This document shows, piece by piece, positions 1 to 8,941 of a DNA stretch of 64,000 nucleotides. This DNA is from Draconibacterium sp041393215. GTDB lineage: Bacteria; Bacteroidota; Bacteroidia; Bacteroidales; Prolixibacteraceae. Made by a program: the position numbers and the translations under genes. Every line of letters begins with the position of its first letter. Position 1 is the first letter of the stretch. The stretch lies in contig JAWKKP010000008.1 of assembly GCA_041393215.1 (NCBI GenBank), forward strand, positions 1 through 64,000, given 5' to 3'. The notes beneath the pieces were generated by a model that saw only the letters and a program-made list of their open reading frames with translations, was not told the origin of the DNA and searched no databases.

Positions 1-122
1 AAAGATTGACTGATAAAATCGGAATTCCATTTCATATTGCTGAAGATCCGTTACGCGCCGTTGTTCGCGGTACCGGAATTGCTCTTAAGAATGTAGATAA
101 ATTCTCGTTCCTGATTCGGTAA
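1..122 (+). CDS. mreB: rod shape-determining protein MreB, C-terminal end (partial)
   Basis: Only the last 39 codons are inside the window, ending at TAA 120-122. The translated tail contains DPLRAVVRGTGIAL, which matches the conserved C-terminal segment of MreB (phosphate-binding actin fold; usual form DPLxxVxxGTGxxLE). MreB is the cytoplasmic actin-like filament that guides lateral wall synthesis. The call is strongly helped by context: mreC starts 33 bases later, followed by mreD, PBP2 and rodA in the classical elongasome order. Confidence 0.9.
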   Translation, partial: RLTDKIGIPFHIAEDPLRAVVRGTGIALKNVDKFSFLIR

Positions 123-154
123 CCGCCGATCCGGAATTTACCTTAAAATAAGCA

Positions 155-1000
155 ATGAGGAGTCTGCTTAGGTATGTATTAAAGAATTATGCTTTTCTTC
201 TGTTTTTACTTTTAGAAGTAGTATCATTTGTCCTCATCTTTAATTACAATACTTATCAGAAATCGAAATACCTGAATACATCGAATCGGGTAGTTGCATC
301 TGTTTATAGTTCATTTAACTCCATTGTCAGTTATTTCGGGCTTAAAGAAGTAAATCAGAAATTGTCGGACGAAAACGCGGCTTTAAAATCATTTATCAGT
401 GATTTGCCATATCTGAAGGTTTTGCCGGATTCTGTTTTGTTTTCTACAGAAAAAAAAGATTCGGTTTACCGGTATATTTCTGCAATGGTAATAAATAACT
501 CCGTAAATAAACAGTACAACTACATTACTTTAAATAAGGGCAGAAAAGATGGAGTAAAAATAGATCAAGGCATTTTGAATTCGAATGGTGTTGTTGGTGT
601 TATTACCAATGTTTCTGAGTCTTATTCCATGGGATTCTCGGTATTGAATAAACGATGGGGCGTTTCTGCAAAATTGAAGAAAAGCGGAACCTTCGGACCA
701 ATTTCGTGGGATGGGAATAATTACCGGTATGCAAACCTAAACGGCATTCCTTTTCATGTTGAACTCGCCGTTGGCGATACAGTTGTTACCAGTAGCTATT
801 CATCGGTTTTTCCGGAGGGAGTTTTAATCGGCACGGTCGATTCTTTTGAACAGCCGCAAGGCGAAAATTATTACATCATAAAAGTGAAACTCTCTGTTGA
901 TTTTAAGGCAGTGTCGTTTGTTGAAATTGTAGATAACCTGAAAAAAGAAGAAATTAAAGAACTTGAAAGTCACAGATTAGATGATCCGGTTTCTAATTAA
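155..1000 (+). CDS. mreC: rod shape-determining protein MreC
   Basis: MreC is a single-pass inner-membrane protein that links MreB to the periplasmic wall-synthesis enzymes PBP2 and RodA. The 281-residue protein has one membrane segment at about residues 12-30, a short helical/coiled-coil stretch at about 60-80, and then the beta-rich periplasmic domain with the family-typical segments LNKGRKDGVKIDQGI and GVVGVITNVS. Length is normal. It lies 33 bases after mreB, and its end overlaps the mreD start by 20 bases, which suggests translational coupling. No independent promoter was seen in the short gap. Confidence 0.95.
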   Translation: MRSLLRYVLKNYAFLLFLLLEVVSFVLIFNYNTYQKSKYLNTSNRVVASVYSSFNSIVSYFGLKEVNQKLSDENAALKSFISDLPYLKVLPDSVLFSTEKKDSVYRYISAMVINNSVNKQYNYITLNKGRKDGVKIDQGILNSNGVVGVITNVSESYSMGFSVLNKRWGVSAKLKKSGTFGPISWDGNNYRYANLNGIPFHVELAVGDTVVTSSYSSVFPEGVLIGTVDSFEQPQGENYYIIKVKLSVDFKAVSFVEIVDNLKKEEIKELESHRLDDPVSN

Positions 1001-1484
1001 ATACGGAATTATGTTTGTGAGCCTGGTTTTAGTGCAGGTTCTCATATTAAACCAAGTGCAATTCAGCGGATTTGTAAATCCTTATGTTTATGTGCTTTTT
1101 ATTCTTTTATTACCATTAAGCACCCCGCGTTACCTGGTAATGGTTCTGGCCTTTCTTTTAGGGTTGACGATTGATGTATTTTCAAACAGTCTGGGAGTAC
1201 ACGCAGCTGCTTCTGTTTTTATTGCCTATTTGCGCCCCTTTGTTATTCGTGTGATTTCAAACCGCGAGGAGGACAGGAATGATTATCCCGGGTTATTTCA
1301 GAATAAATTTACCTGGTTTTTATCGTATGTTTCCATTATCGTTTTTTTACATCATTTCGTACTTTTTTATCTTGAAGTATTTTCTTTTTCTAATTTTGGA
1401 AATACATTTTATCGTGTAATTTTAAGTGCTGTCTTTTCAATTTTTGTTATAGTTTTAAGTCAGTTTTTGGTTTTTAGAGATTAA
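981..1484 (+). CDS. mreD: rod shape-determining protein MreD
   Basis: Small (167 residues), very hydrophobic protein with about five predicted membrane segments, the usual form of MreD. It is the inner-membrane partner of MreC in the elongasome. The start ATG lies inside the 3' end of mreC, and the gene ends two bases before the PBP2 start. MreD is poorly conserved in sequence, so the call rests on size, topology and position between mreC and the PBP2 gene. The motif GLTIDVFSNSLGVHAAA fits the MreD signature region. Confidence 0.9.
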   Translation: MIRFLIKYGIMFVSLVLVQVLILNQVQFSGFVNPYVYVLFILLLPLSTPRYLVMVLAFLLGLTIDVFSNSLGVHAAASVFIAYLRPFVIRVISNREEDRNDYPGLFQNKFTWFLSYVSIIVFLHHFVLFYLEVFSFSNFGNTFYRVILSAVFSIFVIVLSQFLVFRD

Positions 1485-1486
1485 TC

Positions 1487-3298
1487 GTGGGTGACGTAGA
1501 CATTTATTCCAAACGTAAGTATTTAGTAATTGCAGTTTTCGTGGCAGTTGGGCTCATCTTTCTGTTGAAATTATTTAGCATTCAGGTTATTGATCCCGAT
1601 TACAAGGAATCTGCAACAAACAATGTGTTACGCGAAGTAGTGCAATATCCGCCCCGTGGACTAATCTACGATAGAAACGGGAAACTAATTGTTTATAATA
1701 AACCGGCATATGATTTATTGGTTACGCCCCGCGAAGTGGAAGCTTTTGATACGGTTTATTTTTGTAGTTTGCTCGATGTTACAAAAGAAGAATTGATAGA
1801 AGGAATTCGAAAAGCCAAAGATTATTCGTGGTATAAACCATCTATTTTAATTAAGCAGATTTCGCCTGAAAACTATGCTATTTTACAGGAGAAGCTTTAT
1901 AAATTTAAAGGATTTCATACTCAATCCAGAACTTTGCGCGAATATGCAAGACCTGTGGCAGCACATGTTCTTGGGTATGTAAGCGAAGTAAATGCAAGTG
2001 ATATTGAACGGGACAGCTACAATAAATCCGGCGACTATATTGGCGCAATTGGAATTGAAAGAACCTATGAAAAGCAGCTTCGGGGAACGAAAGGGATAAA
2101 AAAGCAATTGGTAGATGTTCATAACCGGATTCAGGGAAGCTACCGCAATGGAGGAGAAGATACCCCGGCAAAAATCGGTAAAAATATTTACAGCACATTG
2201 GATCTTGAATTACAGGAATATGCCGAAAAGCTTTTTCAGAATAAAAAGGGGGCATTAGTTGCTATTGAGCCCTCAACAGGTGAAGTACTTGCCATGTTAA
2301 GTGCGCCAACATATGATCCGAGTTTACTCGTGGGTAGGGTGAGAGGAAAAAATTATGGTATGCTTGAAAATGATTCGCTCAAACCACTTTTTAACAGAGC
2401 TACGCAGGCAAAGTATCCACCGGGTTCGACATTTAAAGTTATTAATGCACTCATAGGATTGCAGGAAGGGGCTATAAATACGAACACGCGTTTTTCCTGT
2501 GCCGGAAAAGGATCAACACCGATTAAATGTACTCATATTCATGTGTCGCCGGCTAATGTTACAGAAGCCATTCGGGAATCGTGTAACTCTTTTTTGTGGA
2601 ATACATTCCGTGCTATTATCGGTCATGGGAAAAACGCTGAAGATGGATTTAACGATTGGCGTTCTTATGCCTATAGCTTTGGGTTAGGGCAGAAACTGGG
2701 TTCCGATTTTTCCAATTCGTTAGAAGGCGACTTGCCAACTGCAGATCGGTACAATAGAATTTACGGGAAACGAAGATGGAATGCGCTTACCGTTCGCTCG
2801 TTATCAATCGGACAAGGAGAGTTGGGCGCAACACCATTGCAAATGGCAAATGTGGCAGCTATTACGGCTAACCGGGGATTTTATTACGAACCACATCTGG
2901 TAAAATCTATCGAAGGAGATACATTAAGAAGTTCGATAAAGAACCAGCATAAAGTAAAAATTGATGTTGAGCATTTTGCTCCTATAATTGAAGGAATGCG
3001 CCAGTCGATTAAAGGTGCATATTTGATCCCAGGAGTTGAATATTGTGGAAAAACCGGTACCATTCAAAACCCGTCGGGATTGGAGCATGGTGCCTTTGAA
3101 GCCTTTGCTCCCAAGGATAATCCCAAAATAGCCATTTTTGTTTATGTCGAAAACAGCAAGTGGGGAGCAAGTTATGCAGCGCCTATTGCTAGTTTGGTAA
3201 TGGAAAAATATCTTAACGATACCATTGCTAACAATCGGAAATTAGTTGAGGAGAGAATGGTCGATGCAAAATTGTTAAACCCTTATCACCTGGAGTAG
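1487..3298 (+). CDS. mrdA: penicillin-binding protein 2 (elongasome transpeptidase)
   Basis: Class B PBP that cross-links lateral peptidoglycan together with RodA. There is one N-terminal membrane anchor (about residues 12-32), a dimerisation/pedestal domain beginning with the conserved PPRGLIYDRNG segment, and a transpeptidase domain. The catalytic SxxK is S314-T-F-K317 inside YPPGSTFK; SxN appears as SCN in RESCNSF, and KTG as CGKTGT near the C-terminus. The 603-residue length is typical. The start is GTG at 1487, two bases after the mreD stop; no closer in-frame ATG would keep the membrane anchor. The next gene, rodA, begins one base after its stop. Confidence 0.96.
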   Translation: MGDVDIYSKRKYLVIAVFVAVGLIFLLKLFSIQVIDPDYKESATNNVLREVVQYPPRGLIYDRNGKLIVYNKPAYDLLVTPREVEAFDTVYFCSLLDVTKEELIEGIRKAKDYSWYKPSILIKQISPENYAILQEKLYKFKGFHTQSRTLREYARPVAAHVLGYVSEVNASDIERDSYNKSGDYIGAIGIERTYEKQLRGTKGIKKQLVDVHNRIQGSYRNGGEDTPAKIGKNIYSTLDLELQEYAEKLFQNKKGALVAIEPSTGEVLAMLSAPTYDPSLLVGRVRGKNYGMLENDSLKPLFNRATQAKYPPGSTFKVINALIGLQEGAINTNTRFSCAGKGSTPIKCTHIHVSPANVTEAIRESCNSFLWNTFRAIIGHGKNAEDGFNDWRSYAYSFGLGQKLGSDFSNSLEGDLPTADRYNRIYGKRRWNALTVRSLSIGQGELGATPLQMANVAAITANRGFYYEPHLVKSIEGDTLRSSIKNQHKVKIDVEHFAPIIEGMRQSIKGAYLIPGVEYCGKTGTIQNPSGLEHGAFEAFAPKDNPKIAIFVYVENSKWGASYAAPIASLVMEKYLNDTIANNRKLVEERMVDAKLLNPYHLE

Positions 3299-3299
3299 T

Positions 3300-4721
3300 A
3301 TGCCAAAAAGAAACAACCTTTGGGCAAATATCGACTGGATTACAGTTTTACTTTTCCTTACATTAGTTTTTATGGGGTGGCTAAACATTTATGCTGCGGT
3401 TTACAATCAGGAACACCAAAGTATTTTAGACATTTCTCAGCGTTACGGGAAACAGTTAATCTGGATTGGTGCTGCACTGGCTATCGCTTTTGTAATCCTT
3501 ATCATTGAATCCAATTTTTATGTTTTCTTTTCCTACATCATTTACGGGGTTATTGTTTTTCTTTTAATTCTGGTATTGCTTGTGGGTAAAGAAATTAATG
3601 GTGCAAAATCGTGGTTTGAGATCGGCGGATTTGGACTGCAGCCATCCGAATTCTGTAAGTTTGCCACGGCATTAGCGCTGGCGAGATTTATAAATACTTA
3701 TGGTTTCAAACTCCAGACTTTTCGATCATTGGCAATAATATCGGCCATAATTTTTACACCGGCAATATTTATATTGCTCCAAAATGATACTGGTTCTGCT
3801 CTTGTATATTTTTCATTTGTTTTGGTTTTGTACCGTGAAGGGCTTTCAGGTGTGGTACTATTCTTTATCAGCTTAGCTGCTGTGCTGTTTGTGCTCGCTT
3901 TAGTTCTGTCAAATCTCACACTTGCCATTCTTCTTGTTAGTTTCGTTTTGTTGGCTTTATTGGTCTTTAATTTTAAAACAAAACCGTTTTTAAGAATTTT
4001 AGCCATTTTTCTGGGAAGTATTCTGGTATTGTTTGGTGCAAATTTTATTGTAGGGAATAAATATGAACTGGCGGAAGTAATTTATGCAGGGGCGGCCTTG
4101 GGAGCTGTTATAATTCTTGTTGAAAGTTTTAGAAAAAGAATTACAAAGAATACAATCGTTGCACTGATTTTTCTCGGTTCCGTTTTGTTTACCTTTACGG
4201 TTGATTATGCTTTTAACAGCGTTCTAGAGAAGCATCACCAAGACAGAATAAACGAGTTGCTTGGAATTCAGTCCGATCCGTTGGGTGCGGGGTACAATGT
4301 TAACCAAAGTAAGATTGCAATTGGCTCAGGTGGTTTTCTTGGGAAAGGATATTTAAATGGAACGCAAACCAAATTTGATTTTGTTCCCGAGCAAAGCACC
4401 GACTTTATTTTTTGCACGGTTGGCGAAGAATGGGGATTTGTTGGAACTTTTGTTGTCATTACTTTATTTCTTGCTCTTTTTGTTCGTTTAATAATTTTAG
4501 CTGAACGACAACGATCTGGTTTTTCAAGAGTTTACGGTTATTCCGTTGCGATAATCCTGTTTTTTCATTTTATGATAAATATCGGAATGACGATTGGTGT
4601 AATGCCGGTTATTGGTATTCCTCTACCCTTTTTTAGTTATGGAGGTTCATCTCTTTGGTCTTTCACTATCCTCCTTTTCATTTTTGTCAGACTCGATGCC
4701 AGCAGGTACGAGAAATTCTAG
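3300..4721 (+). CDS. rodA: rod shape-determining protein RodA (SEDS glycosyltransferase)
   Basis: SEDS-family polytopic membrane protein that polymerises lipid II during elongation in complex with PBP2. The family motifs are clear: GAKSWFEIGGFGLQPSEF near residue 100, and GFLGKGYLNGTQTKFDFVPE followed by TDFIFCTVGEEWGFVG in the C-terminal half. At 473 residues it is about 100 longer than the E. coli protein. The extra length is additional hydrophobic helices between about residues 175 and 300. It is the last gene of the mre operon and a 170-base gap follows. Confidence 0.95.
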   Translation: MPKRNNLWANIDWITVLLFLTLVFMGWLNIYAAVYNQEHQSILDISQRYGKQLIWIGAALAIAFVILIIESNFYVFFSYIIYGVIVFLLILVLLVGKEINGAKSWFEIGGFGLQPSEFCKFATALALARFINTYGFKLQTFRSLAIISAIIFTPAIFILLQNDTGSALVYFSFVLVLYREGLSGVVLFFISLAAVLFVLALVLSNLTLAILLVSFVLLALLVFNFKTKPFLRILAIFLGSILVLFGANFIVGNKYELAEVIYAGAALGAVIILVESFRKRITKNTIVALIFLGSVLFTFTVDYAFNSVLEKHHQDRINELLGIQSDPLGAGYNVNQSKIAIGSGGFLGKGYLNGTQTKFDFVPEQSTDFIFCTVGEEWGFVGTFVVITLFLALFVRLIILAERQRSGFSRVYGYSVAIILFFHFMINIGMTIGVMPVIGIPLPFFSYGGSSLWSFTILLFIFVRLDASRYEKF

Positions 4722-4891
4722 ATGCTGGAAGGGGAGTGTCTTACAACATTTTTATCTCCTGCCATTTTTATTACCTTAGCCTGGCAAAAAAATAAATCCT
4801 TTCACTTTTTTTTGAATTCGGGATTTTTGCAAAGACAGCAGCAAATACAACCTGTAATAAAATAAATCGTAAAATCGATAAATAAATTGTT

Positions 4892-6187
4892 ATGAGTTAT
4901 AAATCATACACATTACATAATTTTAGGCAAATACCTCAAATGAGATTATTAACAGAAGAACAAAAGTTTGAAATTGAGGTGGTTGGCACAGTTTTGCCAT
5001 TTAAAACCAATAATTATGTTGTAGATGAATTAATAAACTGGAATAATTTTCAGGAGGATCCTTTTTTTATTCTCACTTTCCCACAGAAATCAATGCTGAG
5101 TGAAGCAAGCTTTAACGATATTGCACAACTATTAAAGTCTGAAGCTTCAAAACCGGTAATTCAAAAAGAAGTAAATAAAATAAGACTGAAATTGAATCCG
5201 AATCCGGCAAAACAGGAAAAAAATATTCCAAAATTTAATGGAGTGAAATTAACCGGAATGCAGCATAAATACAGAGAGACAATTCTGTTTTTTCCTGCAC
5301 AGGGGCAAACTTGTCATGCATATTGTACATTTTGTTTCCGGTGGCCACAATTCGCGATGAATGATTTTAAGTTTTCAATGAAGGAAACTGATACACTTAT
5401 AAATTATGTTCGTGCAAACCCAAAAATCACCGATATTCTTTTTACCGGTGGTGACCCGATGGTAATGAAGACTCGGTTTCTGGAAAGTTATTTTAATGCA
5501 TTGCTCGAAGCTGAAATTCCGAATTTGAAGAACATCCGAATCGGAACCAAATCGCTGGCATACTGGCCCTATCGTTATACTGCCGATGACGATGCTGATG
5601 AATTGATCCGACTATTTAAAAAGGTGAAAAAACAGGGAATTAATGTTGCGCTGATGGCACATATTAATCATCCCGGGGAATTGAAAACTAAGTCGGTTAG
5701 AAAAGCGGTTAAAAGGCTGATTGATGCCGGTGTCCAAATTCGTTCACAGTCTCCGCTTCTTCGGAATATAAATGATAGTTCTGATATATGGGCTGAAAAC
5801 TGGAAGGAACAGGTTCGTTTGGGAATAATTCCGTATTATATGTTTATTGCCCGCGATACCGGGGCCCAAAACTATTTTGCAGTGTCGCTTCAACGTTCAT
5901 GGCAAATATTCCGGAATGCATACAATCAGGTTAGCGGAATCTGCAGAACAGTAAAAGGTCCCAGTATGTCGTGCGGCCCTGGTAAAGTACAAGTTACAGG
6001 AGTAACTCATATTGGTGGAGAGAAAGTTTTTGTATTGAATTTTTTACAAGGTCGGGATCCTGACTGGGTTGGCAAACCGTTTTTTGCAAAATACGATCCA
6101 TATGCCATCTGGTTTTCCGATTTGAAACCTGCTTTCGGAAAAAATAATTTTTTCTTTGAAGATGCAGCTTGCCAATTGCTGGCATAA
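4892..6187 (+). CDS. KamA-family radical SAM protein (lysine 2,3-aminomutase-like)
   Basis: Radical SAM enzyme related to lysine 2,3-aminomutase. The [4Fe-4S]/SAM motif is C141-HAY-C145-TF-C148 within TCHAYCTFCFRW, followed by the glycine-rich FTGGDPM segment typical of the family. Late in the protein, GPSMSCGPGKV carries K365, a candidate for the lysine that binds pyridoxal phosphate in true aminomutases (inference by position). Substrate is unknown: beta-lysine synthesis, EF-P modification or another amino-acid 2,3-migration are all possible. No efp or lysine-degradation gene is adjacent. It is monocistronic, with a short gap to a convergent gene. Function is confident at family level only. 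Confidence 0.85.
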   Translation: MSYKSYTLHNFRQIPQMRLLTEEQKFEIEVVGTVLPFKTNNYVVDELINWNNFQEDPFFILTFPQKSMLSEASFNDIAQLLKSEASKPVIQKEVNKIRLKLNPNPAKQEKNIPKFNGVKLTGMQHKYRETILFFPAQGQTCHAYCTFCFRWPQFAMNDFKFSMKETDTLINYVRANPKITDILFTGGDPMVMKTRFLESYFNALLEAEIPNLKNIRIGTKSLAYWPYRYTADDDADELIRLFKKVKKQGINVALMAHINHPGELKTKSVRKAVKRLIDAGVQIRSQSPLLRNINDSSDIWAENWKEQVRLGIIPYYMFIARDTGAQNYFAVSLQRSWQIFRNAYNQVSGICRTVKGPSMSCGPGKVQVTGVTHIGGEKVFVLNFLQGRDPDWVGKPFFAKYDPYAIWFSDLKPAFGKNNFFFEDAACQLLA

Positions 6188-6189
6188 CA

Positions 6190-6804
6190 TTAAGCGCCTT
6201 CTGTTACATCCGGTTTTTTAAGATTTATTTTATGATATGATGAAACAAAACTGATTATATCCGTCATAAATTCTGAAAAATTTTCGCTTAAAAGATCATA
6301 ATTGTCGATTAATAGTTTTCCTGCAATTTCAGTTTTATCAGGTAAAGAGGAGTATTTACTCATAATTTTAACCGATTCAAGAATTCCGGAAATATTTGCG
6401 TACGATTCGAGTCGTCGGTTCTGGATTAAAAAGGGAAGGAACCCTTGAACCCGCAGCGGTAAAACGGTAAAGTTTGATAGTAAAATCGCATGTGCTTTTT
6501 TTGCAAAATTGCGCAGCGTTAAATCGGAATATTTATTCCAGTTGGAAGCCAGAAAATGGTCGTAAAAAAAATCAATTATAATTCCGGAATAGAGTCCAAA
6601 TTCCTCTCGAAATAAACTTTTGGCTACTTTAAAATTCGGATGTGAATCAGTGTAAGTGTCGATCTGGCGATGAAGAAGAATCCCTGACTGTATACTTTCC
6701 GGAAAAGATTGATATGCATTCCCCTTAATGTAATCTCCAATGAAATTACCGACAAGTGTTTTTTCATTGTCACCCGATAAATATAAATGTGCCAAATAAT
6801 TCAT
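6190..6804 (-). CDS. acyl carrier protein phosphodiesterase family protein (AcpH/DUF479)
   Basis: 204-residue protein of the AcpH family, which removes the 4'-phosphopantetheine arm from acyl carrier protein. The N-terminus MNYLAHLYLSG with GNFIGDYIKG, and then HRQIDTYTDSH and DFFYDHFLASNW, are the conserved segments. Their His and Asp residues form the HD-like metal site. Length is usual. It is convergent with the radical SAM gene, whose stop lies two bases away, and divergent from the sugar kinase. Experimental AcpH activity is known from E. coli; activity in this clade is inferred. Confidence 0.9.
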   Translation of the reverse strand: MNYLAHLYLSGDNEKTLVGNFIGDYIKGNAYQSFPESIQSGILLHRQIDTYTDSHPNFKVAKSLFREEFGLYSGIIIDFFYDHFLASNWNKYSDLTLRNFAKKAHAILLSNFTVLPLRVQGFLPFLIQNRRLESYANISGILESVKIMSKYSSLPDKTEIAGKLLIDNYDLLSENFSEFMTDIISFVSSYHKINLKKPDVTEGA

Positions 6805-6963
6805 CTAAAACTAAATTTTAATTTGAACGCCATAAGTAAATATTTGTTTTACAGGTCTTTTTTTTTAAAACTATTTTCTGTGTGATTTGCAGTCAAACAG
6901 CACTTTAGAATTTAACCTGAAAAAAAATATTATCATACACAATAAAATATTGACATGGGTTAA

Positions 6964-6994
6964 TTTGAATGGTTTTTAATATTTTCTATTTTTG
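6964..6994 (+). promoter_or_regulatory. Bacteroidetes-type promoter of the PfkB kinase gene
   Basis: TTTG at 6964-6967, exactly 19 bases, then TATTTTTG at 6987-6994. This matches the Bacteroidetes primary-sigma consensus TTTG-N19-TAnnTTTG at every fixed position. Transcription should begin near 7000, about a dozen bases before the ATG at 7013, so the leader would be very short. Confidence 0.75.
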
Positions 6995-7012
6995 GACTTC
7001 ATTAAAAAGTTT

Positions 7013-7927
7013 ATGGGGAAAAAAGTTGTTGCTTTTGGTGAAGTCGTCTGGGATATCCTTCCAAATGGGAAAGTATTGGGTGGAACTCCTTTAAATATGG
7101 CGTTTAGGTGCAACACTTTCAAAGAAGAGGGTTTTCTGCTCTCTCGTGTGGGCGATGATGAGTTGGGGAACGAAGCATTGGAAAGAATTAAGGAGCTTGG
7201 AATTCCTGATGAAGATGTTCAGGTTGATACAGCTTTCCCTACAGGAACTGTTAATATTACGCTTGATAAAAATAATGAGGCGAAGTTTGAGGTAAAACTT
7301 GACGTGGCTTTTGACCATATCGAATTTTCGGCCGATGCTTTACGGTTGGTGAGAAATGCTGATTGTTTATTTTTCGGTTTGCTTCCGCAACGGTTCGGAA
7401 TCTCAAAAAATACGATTCGCGAGTTAATTAAAGAATCGCCCGATTCACTTCATTTTTTCGATTTAAAGCTTTTTGAACACTTCTTTAATGTTAAGGTTGT
7501 TGAGTTCTTACTTCAGGCTGCACAAATTGTGCGTATTAAAGAAAAAGAAATTTCGTTTTTGAGCAGGGAATTAGGACTTAATGAAGACAATGCCGAGGTG
7601 TTTTGCGAGCAGATCTGTAAAAAATATAAAATAGATTTGGTGCTAATTACACGCGGTCAGAACGGCGTTTTTGCATTCCATACAAAAAAAGGCGCTTTTT
7701 ATGATGGCGGTTACAAAATAGAGGTGGAAGACAATATCGGGTCAGGAATGGCTTTTTGTGCAGGTTTTTTGCACTACTACCTAAATGGAAGGACGATTGA
7801 GTCTGCATTGAAATTTGGCAATGCCGCCGGAGCCTTGAATACAACCAAACGAGGGGCAACTGCTTTTTTTAATAAGAAGGATGTTTTAGGTTTTATGAAA
7901 ACTACTCCTCAGCAGAATTACATCTAA
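7013..7927 (+). CDS. PfkB-family carbohydrate kinase (fructokinase-like) with altered catalytic motif
   Basis: Ribokinase/PfkB-fold sugar kinase of 304 residues. The N-terminus VVAFGEVVWDILPNG followed by LGGTPLNMAF is the sugar-binding region typical of fructokinases, and LITRGQNGVF is the usual nucleotide-side strand. The C-terminal signature, normally DTxGAGD with the last Asp as catalytic base, reads DNIGSGM (residues 240-246), so Met replaces the Asp. The ATG at 7013 is chosen over TTG at 6992 because the TTG lies inside the -7 promoter box. It stands alone between divergent acpH and the DUF1338 gene. Fructose as substrate is inferred, and the altered motif makes activity uncertain. Confidence 0.85.
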   Translation: MGKKVVAFGEVVWDILPNGKVLGGTPLNMAFRCNTFKEEGFLLSRVGDDELGNEALERIKELGIPDEDVQVDTAFPTGTVNITLDKNNEAKFEVKLDVAFDHIEFSADALRLVRNADCLFFGLLPQRFGISKNTIRELIKESPDSLHFFDLKLFEHFFNVKVVEFLLQAAQIVRIKEKEISFLSRELGLNEDNAEVFCEQICKKYKIDLVLITRGQNGVFAFHTKKGAFYDGGYKIEVEDNIGSGMAFCAGFLHYYLNGRTIESALKFGNAAGALNTTKRGATAFFNKKDVLGFMKTTPQQNYI

Positions 7928-8017
7928 TAAAGCTTTTCAATTAAAAAATACTCTTAAACATTTCTTATTTGGTAACCCAAATACTGATTTTGCTGTTTAA
8001 ATAGGAAAAAATGGGGT

Positions 8018-8941
8018 ATGAAACGTACAACAAAAGAAATTACCGAAGAGCTTTTTAACAGGCTCTGGTTGCAATATATTGAAAGAGTTCCCTATGCAAA
8101 AACTTACGCCGATTTAGTTACTGCAAAAGGAGGAACAGTTGTAAACGATCACATTGCATTCCGGACCTTTAACACTCACACCGGTGAACAACCTGAAGGA
8201 ATAAGGGCAATTAAGCACATTTTAAATTTCCTTGAGTATAAATCGGTAGAAAAATATAAGTTTACAAAAACGATGTTAAATGCAGTTCATTTTGAACACC
8301 CTGACGAAATGCTGCCTAAAATTTTTGTAAGCCAGTTGGAAGTCGATCAATTACCGGAGTGGGCACAGGAAATTGTAAAAGGTTGTGTGAAAGATACCCT
8401 GTATCTACTTTCAGACAAAAGTATTGAGCTGCTGAATATTCTGAAAAACAATGGTTGGCTGCCGTTAGAAGCCGCCGATTATCTGTTGGATGATTTGGTC
8501 AATTATTTCAGAAGGCCTTGGAATATTCCGGCAAAAGATTCGGTTTTAAAAATTAACGATGTCTCGCAATATGGCGCATGGGTGCTTTTGCACGGAAATT
8601 CTGTTAATCACTTTACAGCATATATTAATTACCAGAATGTTAAACAGTGGCCCGATTTGGAAACAACCTGCAAAGCTCTGGCCGAAGCAGGAGTTCCGAT
8701 GAAAGAAACAATGGAAGGCGAAAAGGGAAGTAAACTCCAGCAATCGTCAACTCTAGCAGTGAAAGAAGAAGTTAAAGTAAGAACAGAAAACGGCATTGAA
8801 AAAATTATTTGGACCTACGCGTATTACGAACTTGCAGAACGCGGATTTATTACTGAGAACGGGAACCGGAAATTGTTCAGCGGTTTTCTGGGAGAACAGG
8901 CCGTGCATTTGTTTGATATGACAAAAACGAGAGATAATTAA
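8018..8941 (+). CDS. DUF1338 family protein, 2-oxoadipate dioxygenase/decarboxylase-like
   Basis: 307-residue member of the DUF1338 family, whose characterised member HglS is an Fe(II) enzyme converting 2-oxoadipate to 2-hydroxyglutarate in lysine catabolism. Candidate metal ligands by family pattern are H45 (in NDHIAFRTFN), H198 (in VNHFTAYIN) and E271 (in YYELAERGF), matching the His-His-Glu triad of the family. No other lysine-catabolism gene is next to it; the KamA-like gene is 1.8 kb upstream but not co-transcribed. Its stop codon abuts the stop of the convergent ATP-grasp gene with no spacer. Family call is firm; substrate is inferred. Confidence 0.85.
   Translation: MKRTTKEITEELFNRLWLQYIERVPYAKTYADLVTAKGGTVVNDHIAFRTFNTHTGEQPEGIRAIKHILNFLEYKSVEKYKFTKTMLNAVHFEHPDEMLPKIFVSQLEVDQLPEWAQEIVKGCVKDTLYLLSDKSIELLNILKNNGWLPLEAADYLLDDLVNYFRRPWNIPAKDSVLKINDVSQYGAWVLLHGNSVNHFTAYINYQNVKQWPDLETTCKALAEAGVPMKETMEGEKGSKLQQSSTLAVKEEVKVRTENGIEKIIWTYAYYELAERGFITENGNRKLFSGFLGEQAVHLFDMTKTRDN

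Noticed and set aside
4813..4842. Possible promoter with GGGATTTTTG before the KamA-like gene
   Set aside because: It lacks the TA of the -7 box and has no TTTG at the right distance.
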